Assembly: GCA_025054795.1 (NCBI GenBank)
Contig: JANWZU010000029.1
Coordinates: 1-12,296 of the forward strand
Source: Candidatus Caldarchaeum sp.
GTDB lineage: Archaea; Thermoproteota; Nitrososphaeria_A; Caldarchaeales; Caldarchaeaceae
Reading direction: 5' to 3'
Length of the DNA: 12,296 bases
Below, in pieces: positions 5,349 to 12,296 of this stretch. Made by a program: the position numbers and the translations under genes. The notes below the pieces were generated by a model, which did no database searches, was not told where the DNA came from, and worked only from the letters and a program-made list of their open reading frames with translations. Numbering within the stretch: the stretch's first letter is position 1; every line of letters begins with the position of its first letter.

Positions 5349-6275
5349 ATGATGTACGTCGAAGACCTTAAGCTGGGCAGAGAAGTCTCGGCCGCCCAGT
5401 TGCTCTCGATGATGCGCAGCATGGGCGGGTTCATGGGGATGCATGTTGGACAGGCTTTCGAGATTCTGAAGGAGATGATATGGGATGAGAAGTGTCTGAG
5501 AGCCTTGTCTTTCACCGGCAACCTTGTTGCGACGGGCTTGAGAGGAGTTATTGCCGAGCTTCTGCGGAGAAAGCTGTTCGACATCGTGGTGACGACTTGT
5601 GGTGCTTTGGACCACGACATAGCTAGAACCCGGTCATCCTACAGGCAGGGAAGCTTCGACGCCGACGACTGGCAGCTTGCTGAGAAAAACATCCACAGGC
5701 TAGGAAGTGTGTTCATAGAACAGGAGAGCTACGGAGTTGTGATTGAGAGGGAGGTTAGGGCTTTGCTCGACGAGCACGGTTTTGACGGGCCCGTCTCAAG
5801 CCATCGACTGTGCTGGGCCATCGGCGAGAGGCTTGGCTCGGAAAGCTCATTCCTGTTCTGGTGCTGGAGAAACAAGATTCCGGTCTTCGTCCCCGGCATC
5901 TATGACGGTGCGGTAGGATACCAGCTCTGGCTCCAAGGCAGGGAGAAAAACGTCAGTCTCGACTACTCCGAGGACATGAACCTGTTGAACGAATACATGT
6001 GGAATGCGGAGAGAAAAGGTGGCTTGGTAGTGGGGGGAGGGATATCGAAGCATCATCTCCTGTGGTGGTCGCAGTTCGGAGGCGAAGGCCTCGACATGGC
6101 TGTGTACATCACCGCCGCAGACGAGTACGACGGAAGCTTGAGCGGGGCCAGGCCGCGTGAAGCCGTGTCATGGCACAAGGTTTCGCCGAGGGCCAAGCAC
6201 GTCTTCGTAAAAGCCGACGCGACGGTAGTCCTGCCTCTGCTGGCGTTGGGCTTGATTCAATCTGGAAAGGATTAG
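5349..6275 (+). CDS. dys: Deoxyhypusine synthase
   Basis: Transfers the butylamine part of spermidine to one lysine of translation factor aIF5A, using NAD; the first step of hypusine formation. The 308-aa length is normal for archaea. Visible signatures: SFTGN (54-58), the archaeal-type TTCGALDHDIAR (82-93), IPVFVPGIYDG (177-187), GGGISKHH with its conserved histidines (229-236), EYDGSLSGARPREAVSW (259-275), catalytic K277, and KADATVVLPLL (288-298). All expected active-site residues seem to be there, so it is probably the true enzyme and not one of the paralogous homospermidine synthase-like proteins. The residue before the catalytic Lys is His (SWHK) where most family members have Gly. ATG at 5349 (ATG repeated at 5352) fits a leaderless start. 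Sole plus-strand gene; its TAG overlaps the aspartate kinase TAA by 4 nt, tail to tail. Confidence 0.96.
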   Translation: MMYVEDLKLGREVSAAQLLSMMRSMGGFMGMHVGQAFEILKEMIWDEKCLRALSFTGNLVATGLRGVIAELLRRKLFDIVVTTCGALDHDIARTRSSYRQGSFDADDWQLAEKNIHRLGSVFIEQESYGVVIEREVRALLDEHGFDGPVSSHRLCWAIGERLGSESSFLFWCWRNKIPVFVPGIYDGAVGYQLWLQGREKNVSLDYSEDMNLLNEYMWNAERKGGLVVGGGISKHHLLWWSQFGGEGLDMAVYITAADEYDGSLSGARPREAVSWHKVSPRAKHVFVKADATVVLPLLALGLIQSGKD

Positions 6276-7498
6276 GATTCTAGTCCTTTGGATGAACGCA
6301 GTTCTTCTATGCTCTGCTTAACCAGCTTGACCGCCTTTTCCGCATCTCTTGTCGACACGAAGATTCTTATCGATGAGCTTATCGTCAGTATGCCGTAGAC
6401 GTTGATGGCGTGTGATGCGAGGGGTTGAATAACTCTGTGGACGATGCCGGGAACTACTTCTAGCATGGAGCCGTGTATCCTTATCAGGCTTAGGTGTGGG
6501 AAGTGGCTGACCGCTTTCCCAAGACCGTGTCCGACGAAGTAGTCGTGGAGCTTCTCGACAACTTCTCCGTCTCCATCCAAGTAGAGGATCATCGACTCCT
6601 CCTCTATCGAAGCGGCAAGTATCTTGGCTCCGGACATCTGTAAAGCCGCTACGGCCGCATTTATCTTTTCAGCGTCTCCCATGGAGCGGCCTAGAATTGT
6701 GACCATGGTGGCGTTTGTGTTGTCTAGGCTTACGTCGAGCTTAGGGGTGTCTACCCCCAGTATCACGGTTCCAGCCTTGTCGATGTTTTCTAACGAGCCT
6801 ATCCTTATCTTTCCCCTAGGGTGTAGGAACGCCAAGGCCTTCGAATGGATTATCTTCGCTCCCCCTTTACTGAGCTTCATAACCTCGTCAACAGTCAAGA
6901 CGTCGAGGATGTTTGCTTCCGAGACGCTTTTCGGGTCTGATGTGTAGACTCCGGCTACGTCTTTGACCAGAACTACTTCGTCTGCGTCGAGGCAGTTGGC
7001 TAGAACCACAGCCGTAGTGTCGCTGCCGCCTCTACCCATGGTCGTAATCTTCCCCGTCCGTGAGACAGCCACATATCCGCATACAACCGGCACCACACCA
7101 TACTCCAACATCTTCTCCAAGCCCGTCTTAACCCTGACTCTGCATTCCTCAAGGATTGGGGTTGAGTCGAGATGTTTATCGTCGCTTACAACAGGCCAGC
7201 TCTCCATGCTCGGGTCTACGACCACCGCCTTGACGCCATGTTTCTCGAGAGCCAAGGCGAACATTCTTGCGCTGGTTCTTTCACCCATACCCAGCAGGTC
7301 GTCGAGCATGGCGGGGGAGGCGTTGGGGTTAAGCCGCTGAGCTGTTCTCACAAGCTCATCGGTCACCCCTTTCAAAGCTGATACAACGACAACAACTGTG
7401 GAACCGGCTTGACGGAGGCTCTTCACGTATTCAGCCGCTTTCTCGATTCCTTCCTCGTCAGACAGCACAGAGCCTCCAAACTTGACCACAAGCCTCAT
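6272..7498 (-). CDS. lysC: Aspartate kinase
   Basis: Phosphorylates aspartate with ATP to aspartyl phosphate, the first step towards lysine, threonine, methionine and diaminopimelate-type products. The kinase domain (about 1-260) shows KFGGS (6-10), GERTS (72-76), TMGRGGSDTTA (153-163) and KDVAGVYTSDP (179-189). Two ACT domains follow (about 264-330 and 337-400), so feedback control by threonine or lysine is expected; which one cannot be read from sequence alone. The 408-aa length suits a monofunctional enzyme with no fused homoserine dehydrogenase. The ATG at 7498 comes 46 nt after the stop of the Moco large subunit on the same strand. ATTAAA at about 7544-7549 could be a weak promoter with a short leader containing AAGGATGG; read-through from the hydroxylase genes is the alternative. 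None of its pathway partners is in the window. Confidence 0.96.
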   Translation of the reverse strand: MRLVVKFGGSVLSDEEGIEKAAEYVKSLRQAGSTVVVVVSALKGVTDELVRTAQRLNPNASPAMLDDLLGMGERTSARMFALALEKHGVKAVVVDPSMESWPVVSDDKHLDSTPILEECRVRVKTGLEKMLEYGVVPVVCGYVAVSRTGKITTMGRGGSDTTAVVLANCLDADEVVLVKDVAGVYTSDPKSVSEANILDVLTVDEVMKLSKGGAKIIHSKALAFLHPRGKIRIGSLENIDKAGTVILGVDTPKLDVSLDNTNATMVTILGRSMGDAEKINAAVAALQMSGAKILAASIEEESMILYLDGDGEVVEKLHDYFVGHGLGKAVSHFPHLSLIRIHGSMLEVVPGIVHRVIQPLASHAINVYGILTISSSIRIFVSTRDAEKAVKLVKQSIEELRSSKGLES

Positions 7499-7544
7499 AG
7501 GAGACCATCCTTATGGTGTGGGAAACAGGCGGCAGGTAAAATGT

Positions 7545-9806
7545 TTAATCCTGTTTTTTGACCAGCCAGTAAACTCTCTCGGGTGTCATCGGCGCTGTAA
7601 ACGGCCTCTTCCTGACGGCGTCGTAGATGGCGTTGGCTATCGCTGGAGCAACCGGTATTATGCCTATCTCGCCGATGCCCTTGGCTCCGAAGGGGCCTGA
7701 GTCCTCGTGGTCCTCGACTGCTATTGCCTCTATTTCTGGAACGTCTTTAATCGAGGGGATTAGGTAGGTTGAGAGGTTTGTGGTCAGAAGCCTTCCTTCG
7801 CTGATTTTTACGTCTTCGAGGAGAGCGTATCCTATTCCCTGCGCAGCGGCTCCCTCAAGCTGGCCCGTCAGCGTCTGGGGGTTAATCGCTCTTCCGACGT
7901 CGGCCACGGCCACAAGCTCGTTGACAGAGACCACCCCGGTCAAAACGTTAACCTCGACGACTGCAAGTGCTGCGCCGAACATGTAGAAGAGATGCGGTAT
8001 CTCAAGCGAGCCGGGAATGGGCTCCACACGAGGTACGTCGAAGACGCCCACCACACTCCTTCCCAACCCTGCCCTCTCCAGTGTTTCAGCAACCTCGGTG
8101 AGAGGGATGCGTATGCCTGACGAAGTTTGAACGTAGCCCTCGCTCAGATGAACCTCGGCCACAGGCCTTCCGCAGACCATCTCCACGCCCCTCCCTATCC
8201 TCTCCAGCATCTTGTTGACAGCATCCCTCAGAGCGTTCCCCGCCAAAAACAGCTGCCTCGAAGCCGAGGTCACACTTGTGTCAGGCGTCTCGGCCGTGTC
8301 TGCGAACACAACTTCAATCTTGTCGATTGAAGTTTTAAGCAGCTCGGCGGCGAGCTGGGAAACCGCTTGGACAACTCCCTGCCCTATTTCGGTGAAGCTG
8401 CCCTTCACGGTGAAGCCTCCGTCCAGCCGGAGCTCAAGCCCAACGCTTCCTTTATCGGGCAGAGCGCCGAGCGTGTAGCCTTTCATAGCAGCAGCAACCC
8501 CGACTCCACGTTTAACCCATGGATAGGTTCTCACGTCTTTGAGGCTTGCTCTTTCTCTCCAGAGTCTATGGTTCTTCAAGGTTTCGAGGCATTTCGATAT
8601 TCCTACGCTGCCCACCAGCTTGTTCCTGAAAACCCCGTAGTCGCCTTTTCTCACACAGTTCAGCAGCCTGAATTCCAGCGGGTCGAAGCCCAGCTCCTCC
8701 GCCAGCTGGTCGACCTGCTGCTCCATGGCGAAATGGACCTGCGGAGCTCCGAAACCTCTGAAGGCTGATGCCACCATGTTGTTGGTGTATGCGAGCCATG
8801 CTCTGACGTCGATGTTGGGTATCTTGTAGGGGCCGTTGCAGGTCTCTATCGCCACGTCGAGAACGGCTGGGCCGAGCGCCGCATATGCTCCAGTATCGTA
8901 AACTATCTCGACATAGTTGGCTGTCAGCTTCCCGTCAGCCGACGCCCCTGTCTTCATCTTGACGATTGATGAATGCCTCTTGGTGCCTGAGATTGTTGAT
9001 TCCTCTCTGCTCCAAACAAGCCTAGCCGGCCTTCCGGTCTTCCAAGTGACGAGGGCTAGATGTATCTGGACTGATATATCATCCTTCCCACCGAACGCCC
9101 CGCCCACGTTAGGTATCACAACCCTGACCTTGTCGGCTGGCAAGTTCAACGTTGAAACAATCTCGTGATGGTCTCTGTAGGGAGACTGCCCTCCAGCAAC
9201 GACGGTGATTCTGCCTTTGTCGTCGATGTACGAGACTCCTGCCTCGGTCTCAAGGTAGGCGTGTATCTGCGGCATAGTTCTGTACGTGTTTTCTACAACG
9301 GCCTTACAGTCTTGAAGAGCCTTCTCTACGTCGCCGAAAGTTATTCGAGTGGCTCTGCAGACGTTGCCGTTCTCGTGTATCTTAAAGCTCGCTGGGTCAA
9401 GGGCCTTCAAAGGGTCTGAGACAACGGGTAGCGGCTCGTACTCCACAAGTATTTCGTCGACAGCCTCCTCAGCCTCCTCCCTAGACTCGGCGGCGACCAA
9501 GGCCACGGGGTCGCCTATGTATCTAACACGGTCGTCGCAGAGAACCGGCCTGTCTTTGAAGAAAACGCCATACCTGTTGTTGGGTACGTCCCTGTGCGTA
9601 AACACGCCCACGACGCCGGGCATCTTGGCAGCTTTCGAAACATCTATCTTGAGAATTCGGGCGTGGGGATGCTTGCTCCGGAGAGTGGCCACCCAGAGAA
9701 GGTTGTCGGGAACCATGTCAGAGGCGAACTTAGTCTTTCCGGAGGCTTTCTCCAAAGCATCCCTCCTAGCTATCTCCCTACCAACCCACCTTGCTTCGAC
9801 CGTCAC
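7545..9806 (-). CDS. Xanthine dehydrogenase-family Moco-binding large subunit
   Basis: Catalytic subunit of a three-subunit molybdenum hydroxylase, which adds oxygen from water to an aldehyde or N-heterocycle. The 753 residues comprise the a/b hammerhead domain (about 15-130) and the Moco-binding domain. Visible: GGAFGGKDD (235-243), SAFRGFGAPQ (347-356), EIGQGV (473-478), TSASRQ (513-518), DVGRAINP (636-643), and AKGIGE with E713 as the expected catalytic base. The AFRGFGAPQ loop is typical of xanthine dehydrogenases and aldehyde oxidoreductases; the CoxL signatures (AYxCSFR of form I, AYRGAGR of form II) are absent, so calling it CO dehydrogenase would be wrong. Substrate unknown. The start is GTG at 9806: it overlaps the TGA of the FAD gene as GTGA, and a TAG lies in frame two codons upstream. 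Should pair with the small and medium subunits directly upstream. Confidence 0.94.
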   Translation of the reverse strand: MTVEARWVGREIARRDALEKASGKTKFASDMVPDNLLWVATLRSKHPHARILKIDVSKAAKMPGVVGVFTHRDVPNNRYGVFFKDRPVLCDDRVRYIGDPVALVAAESREEAEEAVDEILVEYEPLPVVSDPLKALDPASFKIHENGNVCRATRITFGDVEKALQDCKAVVENTYRTMPQIHAYLETEAGVSYIDDKGRITVVAGGQSPYRDHHEIVSTLNLPADKVRVVIPNVGGAFGGKDDISVQIHLALVTWKTGRPARLVWSREESTISGTKRHSSIVKMKTGASADGKLTANYVEIVYDTGAYAALGPAVLDVAIETCNGPYKIPNIDVRAWLAYTNNMVASAFRGFGAPQVHFAMEQQVDQLAEELGFDPLEFRLLNCVRKGDYGVFRNKLVGSVGISKCLETLKNHRLWRERASLKDVRTYPWVKRGVGVAAAMKGYTLGALPDKGSVGLELRLDGGFTVKGSFTEIGQGVVQAVSQLAAELLKTSIDKIEVVFADTAETPDTSVTSASRQLFLAGNALRDAVNKMLERIGRGVEMVCGRPVAEVHLSEGYVQTSSGIRIPLTEVAETLERAGLGRSVVGVFDVPRVEPIPGSLEIPHLFYMFGAALAVVEVNVLTGVVSVNELVAVADVGRAINPQTLTGQLEGAAAQGIGYALLEDVKISEGRLLTTNLSTYLIPSIKDVPEIEAIAVEDHEDSGPFGAKGIGEIGIIPVAPAIANAIYDAVRKRPFTAPMTPERVYWLVKKQD

Positions 9807-10681
9807 TTTCTAACCATCTCCGCAAGCATGCGAAGAGTCATGTAGACATAGTTGGTCGACATCTCACGACGGTAGGCCGCCGAGCCTCTGACATCGTCTA
9901 TGGGCGATATCGATTCTTGGACAGCTCTGGATGCGTTGACGATTGCTGTCTCCTCAAGCCTGCTGCCCACAAGGATGGCTTCGGCTTTCTCAGCCCTTAC
10001 GACAGTAGGCGCCACGGCCCCCAACGCTATCCGGGCTTCTGAGACGGCTTTCGAACTCGCATCCCACTTAAGCAGGACAGCGCCGTTGACAACCGCTATA
10101 GCGTCGCCCTGCCTCAGCCCGTGCTTGAAGAACTTGCCCAGATATCCGTCTCCAACCTGTTTGAAAGAGACCTCTACGAGCAGCTCGTCTGGCCGCATGT
10201 CCAGCTTCTTGTAGCCTTTGTAGAAATCTCTGATCGGCACCGTCCGGGATGAGGCTTTGCTCCGTAGGTGTAGGTCTGCTTCAAGGACATACAGAGCAGG
10301 AAGCGAGTCGGCTGCGGGCGAGGCGTTGACTATGTTGCCTGCGATGGACGCCTTGTTCAGTATCTGGACCGAGCCTATCGTTGAGGCGGCTTCCGCTAGG
10401 ACGGGAGCGGCTGTGCGTACAACGGGTGATTTATGGATTGTTGCGAAGTCCGTTAAACCTCCAACCCTCACCGAGCCGTTCTCCAGCCTTATGTACCGTA
10501 GCTCGTCGAGCATGTAGATGTTCAGAAGGTCTGTCTTCCCTATTATCCGGTGCTTCATCTGAACTATGAGGTCTGTTCCTCCTGCGACTATCTTTATACC
10601 ACCGGCTTTTTGATGAAGAATCTCTAGAGCTTCGTCGACGGAGGCTGGGCTCAGAACATCAACGTCTGCCAGCGACCGCAT
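9803..10681 (-). CDS. Molybdenum hydroxylase FAD-binding medium subunit
   Basis: Carries electrons from the [2Fe-2S] subunit to the outside acceptor through FAD. The 292-aa length is normal for CoxM/XdhB-type subunits. Visible: the first FAD pyrophosphate loop AGGTDL (33-38), a second loop TIGSVQI (101-107), ASIAGNIVNASPAADS (111-126), and a C-terminal CO-dehydrogenase-flavoprotein-type region with IALGAVAPTVVRA near 217-230. The second loop has TIGS where CoxM proteins have TIGG. ATG at 10681 lies 3 nt after the stop of the small subunit gene; the end overlaps the large subunit start by 4 nt. Both arrangements point to tight co-translation and a 1:1:1 complex. Whether the acceptor is NAD, a quinone or ferredoxin cannot be told. 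Confidence 0.94.
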   Translation of the reverse strand: MRSLADVDVLSPASVDEALEILHQKAGGIKIVAGGTDLIVQMKHRIIGKTDLLNIYMLDELRYIRLENGSVRVGGLTDFATIHKSPVVRTAAPVLAEAASTIGSVQILNKASIAGNIVNASPAADSLPALYVLEADLHLRSKASSRTVPIRDFYKGYKKLDMRPDELLVEVSFKQVGDGYLGKFFKHGLRQGDAIAVVNGAVLLKWDASSKAVSEARIALGAVAPTVVRAEKAEAILVGSRLEETAIVNASRAVQESISPIDDVRGSAAYRREMSTNYVYMTLRMLAEMVRK

Positions 10682-10684
10682 ACG

Positions 10685-11140
10685 CTAAACACCGGCCGCA
10701 GCCTCAACAGCTTTGACTATCTTTACGTACCCCGTGCACCTGCATAGATTTCCCTTTAGCATCTCCCTAACCTCCTCAGTTGAGGGCTTGGGATGCTCCC
10801 TCAGAAGAGCTGCAGTAGCGACAACAAGCCCCGGAATGCAGTATCCACACTGGACAGCTCCTTCCGAGGCGTAGGCCTTCACTATCTTTGGGTCAACGCC
10901 CTCGACAGTCACTACCTCCCTACCTTGAACATGCGAGATCAAGGTTAGACATGAGTGAACAGCCCTGCCGTCGAGCAGAACCGTGCATGCGCCGCAGTCG
11001 CCGCTGCTGCATCCATCCTTCGTACCGGTCAACCTGATAACATAACGTAGGGTTTCCAGCAGTGTGTAGGCGGGAGGAGCCTTTACTGATACGGGCTGGC
11101 CGTTTAGCTTGAAGCTGAATTCACGCAGTATGACGCCCAT
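10685..11140 (-). CDS. Molybdenum hydroxylase [2Fe-2S] small subunit
   Basis: Passes electrons from the Moco to FAD. The 151-aa protein has both expected clusters: an N-terminal plant-ferredoxin-type site with C44, C49, C52 and C64 (KDGCSSGDCGACTVLLDG), and a C-terminal helical site with C98 and C101 (VQCGYCIPG) and C133 and C135 (NLCRCTGY). All eight ligands are present. No signal peptide or Tat motif, so the enzyme is cytoplasmic. The ATG at 11140 lies about 31 nt downstream of a TATA box; an ATG at 11151 on the minus strand is followed at once by a stop and cannot be used. First gene of the compact small-medium-large set, separated by 49 nt from the other large subunit. Confidence 0.96.
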   Translation of the reverse strand: MGVILREFSFKLNGQPVSVKAPPAYTLLETLRYVIRLTGTKDGCSSGDCGACTVLLDGRAVHSCLTLISHVQGREVVTVEGVDPKIVKAYASEGAVQCGYCIPGLVVATAALLREHPKPSTEEVREMLKGNLCRCTGYVKIVKAVEAAAGV

Positions 11141-11167
11141 GGTTATTACATGTAGGTTGACGATGTT

Positions 11168-11175
11168 GTTTATAG
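11168..11175 (-). promoter_or_regulatory. TATA box for the S-M-L hydroxylase genes
   Basis: The minus strand contains GCTATAAAC, with TATAAA at 11169-11174 and its centre about 31 nt before the ATG at 11140. It lies in the 49-nt gap after the upstream large subunit gene. It could let the small-medium-large set be transcribed apart from that gene, with a leader of only a few bases. Confidence 0.5.
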
Positions 11176-11189
11176 CTGTATTTCGACAT

Positions 11190-12296
11190 CTACTTCCGGT
11201 TTAGAAGAAGCCAGACTCTGTACGGGGTCAGAGGCGTTTCGTCGACGGGTTTTTCCAGAGCGTCTTCAACAGCGTTGACGATGGCCTGCGTCAAGCCTAT
11301 CGTAGAGGCTTCGCCCACCCCCTTCGCCCTCAGCGGGTTGAGGGCCGGGGTTACTGTTCTGTCGGTCTCAATCTGAGGGATCTCGGGGGTCGACGGCATG
11401 AGATAGTCAGCGAACGTCGAGACAAGCGGCGTACCGTCTTCTCCAAACTCGATGCTTTCGTACAGAGCTTGGCCTATCGCTTGAGCCGCCCCGCCTATTA
11501 CTTGGCCGTCGACCAGAAGCGGGTTTACCACCTCTCCGCAGTCGTTGACCATGACAACTTTCTGCAGATGGATTTTACCTGTATCAGGGTCAACTTCAAC
11601 CACGGCTAGGTGGGCGCCGAATGGATAGGTTAGCTCCGGAACGTAGTATTCGGAGGCTTCGAGGCCTGGGGTAAGGTCTTCTGGAAGGGTGTCGGGGTCG
11701 TAGGCTGCCTCCGCAACCTCTTCGACTCCGACTCTGCGGCTCAGCTCGTCCTTGACCATGAAAAATCCCTGCCCAAACTCTAGGTCTTCGGGACGGCACT
11801 CAAGCAGATGCGCAGCCACACGCATCATCTTCTCCCTGACTTTACGGCTTGCCAGAAGAACGGCGTTGCCGCCAGATGCGAGAGTCCAGCTTCCCGCAGT
11901 TCCGTTGCCGGGTGGGCCTAGAGCTGTGTCGCTGTGTACGACTGTTATTTTTTCAACAGGCACGCCTAGGGTGTCTGAGGCTATCTGAGCGAAGGCTGTT
12001 TCATCTCCCTGTCCGTGGGGAGATGTGCCCGTGTAGACGAAAACAGAGCCATCTGGGTCGACACGGACATGCGCCGGCTGGTGTAGGAAGTTGCAGACTT
12101 CGACATAGGTTGACAGACCTATACCCATGTAGCGGCCTTCCAAACGCATCTCCCTCTGCTTTCTCCTCAACCCCTCGTAGTCGGCTAGTGTCAGAAGCCT
12201 TTCCAAGGCCCTGCGGTAGTCGCCTGTGTCGTAGGTCAGCCCGAGGCCGTTGTCGTATGGAAACTCGTCGTTTTCTATGAAGTTTCTGCGTCGTGT
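11190..12296 (-). CDS. Second Moco-binding large subunit (CoxL/XdhA family), 5' part outside the window
   Basis: Only the C-terminal 368 residues are visible; the frame is open to the right edge, and the internal TTG at 12206 is not a start. Visible residue numbers follow: RRNFI (3-7), FPY (12-14) and YDTGDYRRAL (22-31) match the middle of CoxL-like proteins; HGQGDETAFAQIA (94-106) is the hydroxylase GQG loop; NDCGEVVNPL (251-260) and AKGVGE with E329 (324-329) are Moco-binding and catalytic-base motifs. This protein is clearly different from the complete large subunit downstream and looks closer to the CoxL form II-like group, but the active-site loop that would decide (AYRGAGR or AFRGFGAPQ) lies outside. 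The usual GSRS after the GQG loop is replaced by GSWT (135-138). It may share the small and medium subunits that follow, or have its own outside the window. Confidence 0.92.
   Translation of the reverse strand, partial: TRRRNFIENDEFPYDNGLGLTYDTGDYRRALERLLTLADYEGLRRKQREMRLEGRYMGIGLSTYVEVCNFLHQPAHVRVDPDGSVFVYTGTSPHGQGDETAFAQIASDTLGVPVEKITVVHSDTALGPPGNGTAGSWTLASGGNAVLLASRKVREKMMRVAAHLLECRPEDLEFGQGFFMVKDELSRRVGVEEVAEAAYDPDTLPEDLTPGLEASEYYVPELTYPFGAHLAVVEVDPDTGKIHLQKVVMVNDCGEVVNPLLVDGQVIGGAAQAIGQALYESIEFGEDGTPLVSTFADYLMPSTPEIPQIETDRTVTPALNPLRAKGVGEASTIGLTQAIVNAVEDALEKPVDETPLTPYRVWLLLNRK

Noticed and set aside
7545..9806. Naming the complete large subunit coxL (CO dehydrogenase)
   Set aside because: Neither the form I AYxCSFR nor the form II AYRGAGR loop is present; AFRGFGAPQ is.
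9349..9813. 154-codon plus-strand open frame
   Set aside because: It lies wholly opposite the Moco large subunit, whose family motifs are unambiguous; the Ser/Thr/Leu-rich product is typical of antisense reading of a GC-rich gene.
11849..12280. 143-codon plus-strand open frame near the right edge
   Set aside because: Opposite the second large subunit with conserved motifs; product is Arg/Cys/Ser-rich with no recognisable domain.
1..12296. CRISPR array, insertion sequence, or long direct repeats
   Set aside because: No regularly spaced repeats, transposase-like frames or terminal inverted repeats were seen; genes are densely packed and intact.

Overview
The window looks like a stretch of archaeal chromosome. 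The evidence is an archaeal-type deoxyhypusine synthase, a beta-CASP (aCPSF2-like) ribonuclease, and TATA boxes about 23-30 nt upstream of start codons that mostly have no Shine-Dalgarno, meaning leaderless transcripts. Moderate-to-high GC by eye and the gene mix would suit a thermophilic Thaumarchaeota/Aigarchaeota-type lineage, but that placement is inference. Nearly everything is on the minus strand; only deoxyhypusine synthase is on the plus strand. Every intergenic gap is under 100 bases.

Left part (1-2120): a minus-strand cluster of five genes, probably one operon. In transcription order they are a B-box zinc-finger protein (85 aa), a membrane-anchored protein with an extracytoplasmic domain (300 aa), a charged protein (119 aa), a 53-aa zinc-ribbon protein, and a protein of unknown family that leaves the left edge. 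The small zinc-ribbon gene ends in an ATGA overlap with the edge gene. I recognise no known system here, so this is the best candidate for something undescribed.

Middle (2153-6275): a predicted secreted, C-terminally anchored beta-propeller protein with about seven blade-like repeats; a tRNA-Gly(GCC) with its own TATA box; an aCPSF2-type metallo-beta-lactamase/beta-CASP ribonuclease; a small two-helix membrane protein; and, divergent from it across a shared TATA element, deoxyhypusine synthase, which makes the hypusine precursor on aIF5A.

Right part (6272-12296): a molybdenum hydroxylase cluster read leftwards. It consists of the C-terminal part of one large (Moco) subunit entering from the right edge, a [2Fe-2S] small subunit, an FAD medium subunit, and a second, complete large subunit. 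Small, medium and second large genes are packed with a 3-nt gap and a GTGA overlap and form the core of one S-M-L enzyme. The complete large subunit carries SAFRGFGAPQ, like xanthine dehydrogenases and aldehyde oxidoreductases, and lacks the CoxL CO-dehydrogenase signature. The two large subunits are clearly different, so one S-M pair may serve two catalytic subunits. Aspartate kinase follows 46 nt downstream and its stop overlaps that of deoxyhypusine synthase tail-to-tail.
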